A DNA stretch of 64,000 nt, taken from NCBI RefSeq assembly GCF_018398425.1, contig NZ_JADPMV010000001.1, positions 620,001 to 684,000 on the forward strand, in the 5' to 3' direction. This stretch comes from Pseudomonas lalucatii (GTDB taxonomy: Bacteria; Pseudomonadota; Gammaproteobacteria; Pseudomonadales; Pseudomonadaceae). The notes below the pieces were generated by a model. That model did not search any database and was not told where the DNA came from. It worked only from the letters and a program-made list of their open reading frames with translations. This document shows positions 13,274 through 23,208 of the stretch, in pieces (positions within the stretch are counted from its first letter, which is position 1; every line of letters begins with the position of its first letter). The position numbers and the translations under genes were made by a program.

Positions 13274-13289
13274 AGATAAGGGGTATCCG

Positions 13290-13802
13290 ATGAGCACAGA
13301 TCGACGAGCGGATGCGGTAGACGCCATCCTCGCGCAATGGCGCCGCGAGCGCCCGGACCTGCAACTCGGCCCCATGGGCAGCATCGGCCGGCTCAAGCGC
13401 TGCGCCACCCTGCTCGGCCGGCGCCTGGACGAAACCTTCGCCACCTTCGGCCTGAGCGCCTGGGAGTTCGACGTGCTGGCGACCCTGCGCCGCTCCGGTG
13501 CGCCCTACTGCCTGGCGCCGACCGAGCTGTTCGCCACCCTGATGGTCACCTCCGGCACCATGACCCACCGCCTGAAGAGCCTGGAGGCCAGCGGCTGGGT
13601 GCAGCGCGAGGCCAACCCGGCGGACGCGCGCAGCCTGCTGGTGCGCCTGACCGACGACGGCAAGGCGCTGATCGACCGCGCGGTGACGGCCCACGTGGAC
13701 AACGAGCAGCGGATCATGGCGCCGCTGGACGCCGCCGAACTGGCAGCACTGGACGCCGGCCTGAGGCGCCTGCTGGCGATGCTGGAGGCGGCGGACGGCT
13801 GA
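13290..13802 (+). CDS. MarR-family transcriptional regulator
   Basis: DNA-binding repressor-type protein, 170 residues. The winged helix spans about residues 60-125: LSAWEFDVLATLRRSG, the recognition region TSGTMTHRLKSLEASGWV and the wing REANPADARSLLVRLTDDG. Divergent from an EamA transporter and nitroreductase, which it probably controls together with itself through the palindrome in the spacer. Its ligand is unknown. It ends 9 bases before the stop of gtrS on the opposite strand. Confidence 0.88.
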   Translation: MSTDRRADAVDAILAQWRRERPDLQLGPMGSIGRLKRCATLLGRRLDETFATFGLSAWEFDVLATLRRSGAPYCLAPTELFATLMVTSGTMTHRLKSLEASGWVQREANPADARSLLVRLTDDGKALIDRAVTAHVDNEQRIMAPLDAAELAALDAGLRRLLAMLEAADG

Positions 13803-13811
13803 TGCGCGCCC

Positions 13812-15269
13812 TCACTCGGCCTGGCGCGGCAGCATCAGGGTCACCCGCAGGCCGCCTTCGCGCAGGTTCTGCAGGCTCAGCTCGCCGCCGTGGCTGTGGG
13901 CGATGTTGCGCGCGATGCCCAGGCCCAGGCCGTAGCCCTGCTGCTGGCCGGCCAGGCGGAAATGCGGCTCGAACACCTGCTCCAGGCGCTGTTCGGGCAC
14001 CCCCGGCCCCTCGTCGTCGACGTGCAGGACGAAGGCCTTGCCGTCGTCCTCGATCCGCAGGTGGGCGCGCTCGCCGTACTTCAGGGCGTTGTCCACCAGG
14101 TTGCCGATGCAGCGCTTGAGCGCCAGCGGCTTTCCCGGGTAACTGGCCAGGGCCTGGCCCTCGAGGGTCACCCGGCCGTTGCCGGCCGGCGCCAGGTAGG
14201 GCTCGATCACGCAGTTGAGCAGATGGTTGAGGTCGACCGGCTCGATGTTCTCGTGGATGTCGGTGTCCTTGACGCACTGCAGCGCGCCCTTGACCAGCAT
14301 CTCCAGCTCGTCCAGGTCGCGGCCGAACTTGGCCTGCAACGCCTCGTCGTCGAGCAATTCGACGCGCAGGCGCAGGCGGGTGATGGGCGTGCGCAGGTCG
14401 TGGGAGATCGCGCTGAACAGCTGGCTGCGCTCGCGCAGGTAGCGGCCGATGCGTTCGCGCATGTTGTTGAAGGCGCGGCTGACCTCCACCACCTCGCTGC
14501 CGCCAGCCTCGGCCAGCGGCTCCACCTCGCTGCCCAGGGACATCTCCCGCGCCGCCACCGCCAGGCGCTTGAGCGGCCGGCTCTGCCAGTGCACCAGCAG
14601 GCCGATGAACAGCAGCAGGAAGCTGCTGGTGAGGATGATGAACCACAGCTGCTGGGCCGGCAGCCCCTGTTGCTCCAGGCTGACATAGGGTTCGGGCATC
14701 AGCGAGGCGAGGTACAGCCATTCGTTCGGCGCGATCCGGATCTGCGTCACCAGCACCGGCGGATTCAGCGGCTCCAGGCTCAGGGCGTAGTGCGCCCAGG
14801 AACGGGGCAGCTGGTCGAGCTTCAGGGCGCTGTTGAAGATCAGCAGGTCATCCGGGCTGACGAACTGCACGGAAAGGTCCAGGTCCTTGCCCAGGCGCTC
14901 GCGCAGCGTCGCATCCACGGCATCGAGCACCGCGCGCTTGCGCGGGGTCTGCGGCAGCACCTGCATGTCCAGCGGCTTGTCGTTGAGCGAGACGAAGAAC
15001 CGCGTGCCGCCCATGTTGCGCAACTGGTCGAGCACCAGCGGCCGGTAGCCCAGGGGCAGGGAGCGGAAGTAGCCGACGCTGGCGGCCATCGACTGGGCCA
15101 GGCTGCGCGCGCTGGTGAGCAGCCCCTCCATCTGGCTGGCGCGCAACTGCGAGACCCAGATGAAACTCGACAGGGCCTGGGCCAGCAGCACCACCAGCAG
15201 GGTCAGCAGCAGCATGCGCGCCAGCAGCGAGCGCGGCACCGGCAGCAGCCGGCGCAGGTTAATGGCCAT
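13812..15269 (-). CDS. gtrS: Sensor histidine kinase GtrS
   Basis: Membrane sensor kinase of 485 residues, partner of GltR; in P. aeruginosa this pair responds to 2-ketogluconate and activates sugar uptake genes. Layout: membrane segment about 17-37, periplasmic sensor domain about 38-208, second membrane segment FIILTSSFLLLFIGLLVHW, HAMP, then H-box SHDLRTPITRLRLRVELL, N-box NLVDNALKYGE and ATP-lid motifs DEGPGVPEQ and GYGLGLGIARN. The ATG overlaps the end of gltR by 11 bases. The gene name rests on locus position and domain layout. Confidence 0.88.
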   Translation of the reverse strand: MAINLRRLLPVPRSLLARMLLLTLLVVLLAQALSSFIWVSQLRASQMEGLLTSARSLAQSMAASVGYFRSLPLGYRPLVLDQLRNMGGTRFFVSLNDKPLDMQVLPQTPRKRAVLDAVDATLRERLGKDLDLSVQFVSPDDLLIFNSALKLDQLPRSWAHYALSLEPLNPPVLVTQIRIAPNEWLYLASLMPEPYVSLEQQGLPAQQLWFIILTSSFLLLFIGLLVHWQSRPLKRLAVAAREMSLGSEVEPLAEAGGSEVVEVSRAFNNMRERIGRYLRERSQLFSAISHDLRTPITRLRLRVELLDDEALQAKFGRDLDELEMLVKGALQCVKDTDIHENIEPVDLNHLLNCVIEPYLAPAGNGRVTLEGQALASYPGKPLALKRCIGNLVDNALKYGERAHLRIEDDGKAFVLHVDDEGPGVPEQRLEQVFEPHFRLAGQQQGYGLGLGIARNIAHSHGGELSLQNLREGGLRVTLMLPRQAE

Positions 15270-15993
15270 CGCCCAGGTACGGCGTGACGCTGGCCGCCAG
15301 CAGGTAGCCGCTGCCGCGCACCGTGCGGATCAGCCGCGACGGCTTGTCGGTGTCGCGCAGGCGCTGGCGCAGGCGGCTGACCGCCATGTCGACGATGCGC
15401 TCCAGCGGCATCACCTCGCGGCCACGGGTGGCGTTGCCGATGGTGTCGCGGTCGAGGATCTGCTGCGGATGGTCGAGAAACAGCTTGAGCAGGGCGAAGT
15501 CGGCGCCGGAGAGGATCACCTCCTCGCCGTCGGCGTGGAACAGCCGGTGGCTGACCATGTCCAGGCGCCAGTCATCGAAGGCCAGCACCTCGCTGCCGCG
15601 CTCATGGCTGAAATGGGCGCGGCGCAGCAGGGCCTTGATCCGCGCCAACAGCTCGCGGGGGCTGAACGGCTTGCCCAGGTAGTCGTCGGCGCCCAGCTCC
15701 AGGCCGATGACCCGGTCGGCCTCGTCGGAACTGGCGGTGAGCATGATGATCGGCACCTGGGCGAAACGCTGGTGCTCGCGCACCCAGCGGCACAGGCTGA
15801 AGCCGTCCTCGTCGGGCAGCATCACATCGAGGATCAGCAGATCCGCCGGCTCGGCGCACAGTCCCTGGCGCAAACCCGCGCCATCGCCGACCGTGCGCAC
15901 CTGGAAGCCGGCGCGGCTCAGGTAGGTGTGCAGCAGCTCGCGAATTTCCTGGTCGTCATCGACCAGCAATATCGACTTTCCGGGCAGGCTCAT
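15259..15993 (-). CDS. gltR: OmpR-family response regulator GltR
   Basis: DNA-binding response regulator of 244 residues. Receiver domain: acidic cluster LLVDDDQEIRE, phospho-accepting Asp in LLILDVMLPDEDG, and LGKPFSPREL. The C-terminal winged helix ends in RLIRTVRGSGYLLA. It lies upstream of gtrS on the same strand. Known role in pseudomonads: control of glucose transport genes; the gtsA and lamB promoters here are natural targets. The leader reads AACAATAAGGATGG (16013-16000), a Crc/Hfq-like A-rich site before the ribosome site. Confidence 0.9.
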   Translation of the reverse strand: MSLPGKSILLVDDDQEIRELLHTYLSRAGFQVRTVGDGAGLRQGLCAEPADLLILDVMLPDEDGFSLCRWVREHQRFAQVPIIMLTASSDEADRVIGLELGADDYLGKPFSPRELLARIKALLRRAHFSHERGSEVLAFDDWRLDMVSHRLFHADGEEVILSGADFALLKLFLDHPQQILDRDTIGNATRGREVMPLERIVDMAVSRLRQRLRDTDKPSRLIRTVRGSGYLLAASVTPYLGDGH

Positions 15994-16054
15994 GCTCCGC
16001 CATCCTTATTGTTAGATCATCGGCCGCAGGCGGCGCGAACGGGCGCGCGCCAGC

Positions 16055-17019
16055 CTACACCCGGGCCGTGGCAAATACTTGCTGCAAAGCGACACCCGCG
16101 CCCATCAGCCCCGGGTACTCGGCCGTCACCAGCCACGCCGGCACCCCGTCGAAATACGGGCTCATGACGCCCTTGTCGCGCAGGCAGCGGGCGAAGCCGC
16201 TGGCCAGGAACAGCTCGGCGAAACGCGGCACCACGCCGCCGACTATGTAGACGCCGCCGCGGCCTCCCAGGCTCAGCACCAGGTTGCCGGCCGCACGGCC
16301 GAGCCAGCAGCAGAACTGCTCGACCACCGCCTGCGCCGGGGCGTCGCCGGCCAGCGCCGCCGCGGTGACCTCGGCCGGCGAGCCCAGGTGCGGCTCATGG
16401 CCATCCAGGGCACAGAGGGCGCGGTACAGCGCCAGCAGGCCGCCGCCACTGAGCACGTCCTCGGCGCGCACATGGCCGAGCTGGCGATACAGCTGCTGCC
16501 ACAACGCGGCCTCGCGCGGACTGCCGATCGGCAGGTCGACGTGGCCGCCCTCACCCGGCAGCGCCAGCCAACTGCCGTCGGCCGACTGCAGCAGGGTGCC
16601 GACGCCCAGGCCGGTGCCGGGGCCGATCACCACGCAGGGGCGGTGCGCCTCCGGCGCGCCGGGACAGACCTGCAGGCGCTCGTCCTCGCGCAGGCGGGTC
16701 ATGCCCAGGGCCATGGCGGAGAAGTCGTTGACCAGCAGCAACTCGCGTACCTGCAGTTCGCGGCAGAAGGCCGCGCGGCTGATGCGCCAGTGGTTGTTGG
16801 TGAAGCGGAACAGGTCGCCGCCCACCGGCCCGGCGCAGGCCAGGCACACCGCGTCCACCGCGCCGAGCGGCAGCCCGAGCTCACCCAGATAGGCGCGGAT
16901 CGCCGCCTCCGGCCCCGGGTAGTCGGCGGTGGCCAGCACCCGCACCGACTCCAGCTGCGCGTCGCGCCACAGGGCGAAACGCGCATTGGTGCCGCCGATG
17001 TCGCCGACCAGCGCCAGCT

Positions 17020-17023
<4 letters not shown>
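16055..17023 (-). CDS. glk: Glucokinase
   Basis: Phosphorylates glucose to glucose-6-phosphate with ATP in the cytoplasm. 322 residues from a GTG start that overlaps the edd stop (GTGA), giving [18 protein letters not shown]; no ATG fits this conserved N-terminus. Motifs: phosphate loop [10 protein letters not shown], catalytic Asp in [22 protein letters not shown] and [11 protein letters not shown]. Translationally coupled to edd, so the pathway's kinase and dehydratase are made together and under the HexR-type control of the edd promoter. Confidence 0.96.
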
Positions 17024-18846
<1,823 letters not shown>

Positions 18847-18879
18847 GTTGTCGACTCCAGGCTGGCGAATGACGATATT

Positions 18880-18894
18880 TTGTACTTACTACGA
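18880..18894 (-). promoter_or_regulatory. HexR-type operator at edd
   Basis: TTGT-N7-ACGA on the plus strand, a 7 of 8 match to TTGT-N7-ACAA. On the minus strand it overlaps a candidate edd promoter with -35 TTGACT just upstream. Derepression by KDPG through HexR is established in Pseudomonas; here it is inferred from the site. Confidence 0.6.
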
Positions 18895-18935
18895 GAATAT
18901 TGCCAGTCAAACGGCTTGATTTCTACACCTTTGAA

Positions 18936-18960
18936 TATAATCTTGTAATTCCAACAACAA
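18936..18960 (+). promoter_or_regulatory. gap promoter -10, HexR-type operator and A-rich leader
   Basis: A consensus -10 TATAAT (18936-18941) is followed by TTGTAATTCCAACAA (18943-18957), an exact TTGT-N7-ACAA HexR-form operator over the expected start. AACAACAA (18953-18960) overlaps its right arm and fits the Crc/Hfq pattern. Confidence 0.65.
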
Positions 18961-18978
18961 AATCACGAGACCTCCACC

Positions 18979-19983
18979 ATGACCCTACGAATCGCCATCA
19001 ATGGCTTCGGCCGCATCGGCCGCAACGTCCTGCGCGCCCTCTACAGCCAGGACTACCGCCAACAACTGCAGGTCGTGGCGATCAACGACCTGGGCGACAG
19101 CGCGATGAACGCGCACCTGTTCAAATACGACAGCGTGCACGGCATCTTCGAAGGCCAGGTGCAGGCCGACGGCGAGCATCTGACGGTCAATGGCGACCGC
19201 ATCGCCGTCAGCGCCATTCGCAATCCGGCCGAGCTGCCGTGGCGGGCCCTGCAGGTCGACCTGGTGCTCGAGTGCACCGGGCTGTTCACCGAACGCGACA
19301 AGGCCGCCGCCCACCTGCGTGCCGGCGCCCACAAGGTACTGATCTCGGCACCGGCCAAGGGCGCCGACGCCACCCTGGTGTTTGGCGTCAACCAGGACGT
19401 GCTGCGCCAGTCCATGCAGATCATCTCCAACGCCTCCTGCACCACCAACTGCCTGGCGCCGGTGGCCCAGGTGCTGCAGCGCGAGCTGGGCATCGAGCAG
19501 GGCCTGATGACCACCATCCACGCCTACACCAACGACCAGAACCTCTCCGACGTCTATCACGGCGACCCCTACCGCGCCCGCTCGGCGACCCAGTCGATGA
19601 TCCCGACCAAGACCGGCGCCGCCGAGGCAGTGGGCCTGGTGCTCCCGGAACTGGCCGGCAAGCTGACCGGCATGGCCGTACGGGTGCCGGTGATCAACGT
19701 CTCGCTGGTCGACCTGACCCTGCAGGTCAAGCGCGAGACCACGGCCGAGGAGATCAACGCCCTGCTCAAGGCGGCCAGCGAGCAATCGCCGGTGCTCGGC
19801 TACAACAGCCTGCCCCTGGTGTCCTGCGACTTCAACCACAACCCGCTGTCGTCGATCTTCGACGCCAACCACACCAAGGTCAGCGGCAAGCTGGTCAAGG
19901 TCATGGCCTGGTACGACAACGAATGGGGCTTCTCCAACCGCATGCTCGACAGCGCCCTGGCGCTGTGCCACGCCCCCGCATGA
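18979..19983 (+). CDS. gap: Glyceraldehyde-3-phosphate dehydrogenase, phosphorylating
   Basis: Oxidises glyceraldehyde-3-phosphate with NAD and phosphate to 1,3-bisphosphoglycerate. 334 residues. NAD-binding [15 protein letters not shown] at the N-terminus, catalytic Cys in [15 protein letters not shown], and [12 protein letters not shown] near the end. A ribosome site ACCTCC-like stretch precedes the ATG. Divergent from edd and sharing a HexR-controlled spacer, as in other pseudomonads. It contrasts with the non-phosphorylating GAPN at the left edge: the two give the cell different ATP/NADPH yields from the same substrate. Confidence 0.96.
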   Translation: MTLRIAINGFGRIGRNVLRALYSQDYRQQLQVVAINDLGDSAMNAHLFKYDSVHGIFEGQVQADGEHLTVNGDRIAVSAIRNPAELPWRALQVDLVLECTGLFTERDKAAAHLRAGAHKVLISAPAKGADATLVFGVNQDVLRQSMQIISNASCTTNCLAPVAQVLQRELGIEQGLMTTIHAYTNDQNLSDVYHGDPYRARSATQSMIPTKTGAAEAVGLVLPELAGKLTGMAVRVPVINVSLVDLTLQVKRETTAEEINALLKAASEQSPVLGYNSLPLVSCDFNHNPLSSIFDANHTKVSGKLVKVMAWYDNEWGFSNRMLDSALALCHAPA

Positions 19984-20064
19984 GGCACGGCCGGGCAAGG
20001 GCCGGGCAAGGGCCGGGGCCAGGCGGCGGGTGCGCGCCGGCTCGCAAAGTTTTCTGCGGGGGCC

Positions 20065-20090
20065 TGTAACAAAAGTCCATACCGCCCGTC
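20065..20090 (+). promoter_or_regulatory. ECF-like promoter candidate before the buf operon
   Basis: TGTAAC, 16 bases, CGTC, about 130 bases before bufA. The GTAAC/CGTC pair with this spacing resembles promoters used by some ECF sigma factors; DUF2282 operons in other proteobacteria are often ECF-controlled. No sigma factor gene is in the window, so this is tentative. Confidence 0.35.
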
Positions 20091-20220
20091 AGATTGGGTA
20101 AGAACGGCACGCGCGATTGCCGGGCGCCGGCATCCGGCGCCGGCGAACCGGGCTGTCACTGCTGCTGTTCTATGCTGAATGCGCATGCATCACCCCCTCA
20201 GACATATGGAGATACCCAAG

Positions 20221-20529
20221 ATGAAAACCACTGCTTCCCATGCTGTTTCGGCCGCCGGTCTCGCCCTTGCCCTGGGGGCAGCCCTGGCAATCTCCAGCGC
20301 TCCGCTCACCGCCCAGGCGGCGGAGAACGAGAAGTGCTACGGCGTATCCATGAAGGGCAAGAACGACTGCGCCGCCGGCCCCGGCACCACCTGCGCCGGT
20401 ACCGCCAAGACCGACTACCAGGGCAACGCCTGGAAATTCGTCCCGGAGGGCACCTGCAAGGAAATCGCCTCGCCGACCTCGCCGACCGGCTTCGGCCAGC
20501 TCGAGGCCTTCGAGGAAGTGAAGTCCTGA
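20221..20529 (+). CDS. bufA: DUF2282 bufferin-type RiPP precursor (BufA)
   Basis: Small exported precursor of 102 residues: signal peptide MKTTASHAV...TAQAA (about 1-34), then a mature part with exactly four Cys at 39 (EKCYG), 50 (NDCAAG), 58 (TTCAGT) and 79 (GTCKEI). This is the DUF2282 pattern. Members made with an MNIO enzyme (bufferins) have Cys residues converted to thiooxazole-type copper-binding groups and protect cells from copper. The start is chosen by GGAG ribosome site and signal peptide; an upstream in-frame ATG would spoil the signal. It heads bufA-bufB-bufC-doxX, leading to a copper efflux set. Confidence 0.88.
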   Translation: MKTTASHAVSAAGLALALGAALAISSAPLTAQAAENEKCYGVSMKGKNDCAAGPGTTCAGTAKTDYQGNAWKFVPEGTCKEIASPTSPTGFGQLEAFEEVKS

Positions 20530-20551
20530 TCGGCCAGCAGGAGCGCTGTTG

Positions 20552-21454
20552 ATGATCCCCACCCCCAATCCCCCTGTCAGCAGCGCCCCTGCGCTTCGGC
20601 CCGCGCTTCCCAGCCGGGCCGGCATCAGCCTTAAATCGCAGCACTTCGAGGAGATTCTCGATAACCCGCCAGCCGTTGGCTTCTTCGAGGTCCATGCGGA
20701 GAACTACATGGTCGCCGGCGGCCCCTTCCACCACTACCTGGGGCTGATCCGCGAGCGCTATCCCCTGTCGATTCACGGCGTCGGATTGTCCATAGGCGGC
20801 CAGCAGGCCCTCGACAGCGAACACCTGCAGCGCCTGGCCAGGCTGCTCGAACGCTATCAACCCGAATCATTTTCCGAGCACCTGGCCTGGTCGAGCCATG
20901 GCGAGGTGTTCCTCAACGACTTGCTGCCGATCTGCTACGACGCACAGACCCTCGAGCGGGTCTGCGCCCACGTCGATCAGGTCCAGCAGCACCTGCAGCG
21001 GCAGATGCTGCTGGAGAATCCGGCAACCTACCTGCAGTTCGCCGGCTCCACCCTGGACGAGGCCCACTTCATCAACGAAGTGGTGCGTCGCACCGGCTGC
21101 GGCCTGGTGCTCGACGTCAACAACATCTATGTCTCCTGCATCAACCACCACTGGGACGCCCAGGCCTACCTGCGCGCCCTGCCGCTGGACGCGGTGGGCG
21201 AGATCCACCTGGCCGGCTTCACCGAGGACCGCGATGCGGCCGGCGACCGCCTGCTGATCGACAGCCACGGCGCGCCGGTCGACAACGCGGTGTGGCGGCT
21301 CTTCGAGGACGCCCTGGGGCTGATCGGGCCGACCCCCACCCTGCTCGAGCGGGACAACGCGGTGCCGCCGCTGGATGCACTGGTGCGCGAAGCGCAGCAG
21401 GCCCAGGCGCTGCTCGATGCCTGTGAGCCGCGTCGACAGCAGGCCCGGGCATGA
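20552..21454 (+). CDS. bufB: MNIO-family (DUF692) peptide-modifying iron enzyme (BufB)
   Basis: Multinuclear non-haem iron oxygenase of 300 residues, TIM-barrel fold, expected to modify cysteines of the DUF2282 precursor. Metal-ligand and core motifs: [65 protein letters not shown] and LLERD, together giving the usual set of His, Asp, Glu and Asn ligands. The start is ATG at 20552, with AGGAG 8 bases before, 22 bases after bufA. The stop overlaps the bufC start (ATGA), indicating coupling. Confidence 0.9.
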   Translation: MIPTPNPPVSSAPALRPALPSRAGISLKSQHFEEILDNPPAVGFFEVHAENYMVAGGPFHHYLGLIRERYPLSIHGVGLSIGGQQALDSEHLQRLARLLERYQPESFSEHLAWSSHGEVFLNDLLPICYDAQTLERVCAHVDQVQQHLQRQMLLENPATYLQFAGSTLDEAHFINEVVRRTGCGLVLDVNNIYVSCINHHWDAQAYLRALPLDAVGEIHLAGFTEDRDAAGDRLLIDSHGAPVDNAVWRLFEDALGLIGPTPTLLERDNAVPPLDALVREAQQAQALLDACEPRRQQARA

Positions 21455-22230
21455 GCATGCAGCAGCAATTCGCCGCCGCCCTGCTCGATCCACAGCTGGA
21501 TTGCCCGGCACAGCTGCGCGCCTGGAACGGCTCCGACCCGGCACAGCGTTTCGCCGTCTACCGCAACAACGTACTCAGCTCCCTGGTCGATGCCCTGGCC
21601 GCCAGCTTCCCGGTGGCCCAGCAGTTGGTGGGCGAGGCCTTCTTCCGCGCCATGGCGGCCGAGTTCGTGCGTGGCGCGCCGCCACGCTCGCGCATCCTGG
21701 CCTACTACGGGGCCGGCTTCCCGGCCTTCATCGAAGGCTTCGCGCCGGCCGCCGGCCTGCCCTACCTGGCGGACGTGGCGCGCCTGGAACTGCTGCGCAT
21801 CGAGGCCTACCACGCCGCCGACGCCGCCCCCGTCGCCCATGATGCGCTGGCCGCCGCCCTGGCCACTCCCGAGCGCGTCGGCGCCCTGCACTTCCAGCTG
21901 CACCCGGCACTCGGCGTGCTCGCGTCGGCCTTCGCGGTGGTCTCGCTGTGGGCCGCCCATCAGGGCGAACGACGGCTCACCGGCCTGGACCCCGGCCTGG
22001 GCGAATGCGCCCTGGTCCAGCGCCGGGCGCTGGAGGTCGAGGTACTCGGCATCCGCCCGGGCGCCGCGCGCTTCATCCAGGCCCTGCAGCAGGGACGCCC
22101 CCTGGGGCAGGCCGCAGCAGACGCCCTGGCGCACGACGCCGAATTCGACCTCGGCCACTGCCTGGCCCAGCTGCTCGGCAGCGGCGCCATCATCCGCTTC
22201 GCCTACGCCAACCAAGGACAACAGCCATGA
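21451..22230 (+). CDS. bufC: DUF2063 partner protein of the MNIO enzyme (BufC)
   Basis: 259 residues, with the N-terminal DUF2063 pattern [18 protein letters not shown] followed by [13 protein letters not shown] and a C-terminal half rich in Ala and Leu. The domain was once labelled putative DNA-binding, but in RiPP clusters it acts as the recognition partner that brings the precursor to the MNIO enzyme; I infer the same here. Start overlaps bufB's stop by 4 bases and its stop overlaps the doxX start by 3, so the four genes are one translationally coupled unit. Confidence 0.85.
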   Translation: MSMQQQFAAALLDPQLDCPAQLRAWNGSDPAQRFAVYRNNVLSSLVDALAASFPVAQQLVGEAFFRAMAAEFVRGAPPRSRILAYYGAGFPAFIEGFAPAAGLPYLADVARLELLRIEAYHAADAAPVAHDALAAALATPERVGALHFQLHPALGVLASAFAVVSLWAAHQGERRLTGLDPGLGECALVQRRALEVEVLGIRPGAARFIQALQQGRPLGQAAADALAHDAEFDLGHCLAQLLGSGAIIRFAYANQGQQP

Positions 22231-22745
22231 GCAATTCCGCCGACCTGGCCCGCGCCGCCGCCCCCGTCCGCCTGATCGCCTGGGCGATCGACCTGTGCAA
22301 GCTGATTCCCTACAGCCTGGTGGCCCTGCTCGGTCGCTTCTCGATCGCCGCGGTGTTCTGGAAGTCCGGCCAGACCAAGATCGAGGGCCTGGCCATCGAC
22401 ATCGTCGAGGGCACCTTCGAGCTCGGCCTGCCCAGGCTCTCGGCTTCGGCCGTGCCGCTGTTCGAGCACGAGTACCAGGTGCCGCTGCTGCCCGCGGAAC
22501 TGGCCGCGCAGCTGGCGGCCTTCGCCGAGCACCTGTTTCCCATCCTCATCCTCCTCGGCCTGGCCACCCGTTTCTCCGCCCTGGCGCTGCTCGGCATGAC
22601 CCTGGTGATCCAGCTGTTCGTCTACCCTGGCGCCTACCCGACCCACGGCGTCTGGGCGGCCGTGCTGCTGCTGCTGGCGGCCAAGGGCCCCGGTGTTCTT
22701 GCCCTGGATCAACTCATCGCCAGGCACTATGGTTATAATCGCTGA
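22227..22745 (+). CDS. DoxX-family inner-membrane protein
   Basis: 172 residues with about four membrane helices, beginning IPYSLVALLGRFSIAAVFWKSGQTKI, a DoxX start pattern, and ending in an HGVWAAVLLLLAAKGPG helix. DoxX proteins commonly close DUF2282-DUF692-DUF2063 operons; their role there is unclear, perhaps redox or membrane protection during metal stress. Coupled to bufC. A TATAAT at 22734-22739 near its end could be part of a promoter for the downstream genes, but no good -35 accompanies it. Confidence 0.85.
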   Translation: MSNSADLARAAAPVRLIAWAIDLCKLIPYSLVALLGRFSIAAVFWKSGQTKIEGLAIDIVEGTFELGLPRLSASAVPLFEHEYQVPLLPAELAAQLAAFAEHLFPILILLGLATRFSALALLGMTLVIQLFVYPGAYPTHGVWAAVLLLLAAKGPGVLALDQLIARHYGYNR

Positions 22746-22773
22746 CCCGTCACAGCCGAATCATCACGCCACC

Positions 22774-23109
22774 ATGACCGCCCGCCTGCTCCTGTGCCTG
22801 CTGCTCTGCCTCGCGCTGCCCCTCAACGGGCTGGCGGCGCTGGCCGTGCAGGCCGAGCCCTGCCCGATGCCGGCCCAGGCCCATGAGACGCCGATGCCGG
22901 CCGGGAGCGATTGCTGCGACGCCCAGAAAAGCGCGCAGCTCGGCAGCAAGGTGTGCAAGAACGGCCAGCAATGCCAGAGCGCCGGCCTGCCCCAACTGGC
23001 CACGGCCAGGACGCAGTTCCCCGCCGCGGCCACCCCCGCCCCGACGGGCTACGGCGACTTCCTCCCCTCGCAGGCCCCCGAAGACCTCTGGCGCCCACCC
23101 CGCGGCTGA
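22774..23109 (+). CDS. Small exported cysteine-rich protein
   Basis: 111 residues: signal peptide MTARLLLCLLLCLALPLNGLAALA, then five Cys in the mature part (30, 47, 48, 61, 67) arranged EPCPMP, SDCCDA, KVCKNG, QQCQS, plus Met and His nearby. The layout resembles small metal-resistance proteins that precede copper exporters (CopL / DUF2946-like), but I cannot assign a family with certainty. It starts 28 bases after doxX and ends 99 bases before the cusC-like gene. No clear ribosome site precedes the ATG; an earlier in-frame ATG at 22729 exists. A periplasmic copper-binding role is inferred from context. Confidence 0.65.
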   Translation: MTARLLLCLLLCLALPLNGLAALAVQAEPCPMPAQAHETPMPAGSDCCDAQKSAQLGSKVCKNGQQCQSAGLPQLATARTQFPAAATPAPTGYGDFLPSQAPEDLWRPPRG

Positions 23110-23208
23110 TTCCCGTCCTGTCCTGAACGTCGCTGCGCGCTCCCTGGTGCACAGCGACACGTGCGCCTGCGCGTGTGCCGGCGCTGGATCATCAGCGGAA
23201 CTCCTGCC

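Noticed and set aside
19984..20040. Direct repeat of GGGCAAGGGCC after gap, as possible repeat element
   Set aside because: Only two short copies, no stem with T-run and no second locus in the window.
21166..22221. Minus-strand 351-codon frame opposite bufB/bufC
   Set aside because: Antisense shadow; the plus-strand genes have complete family motifs and coupled starts.
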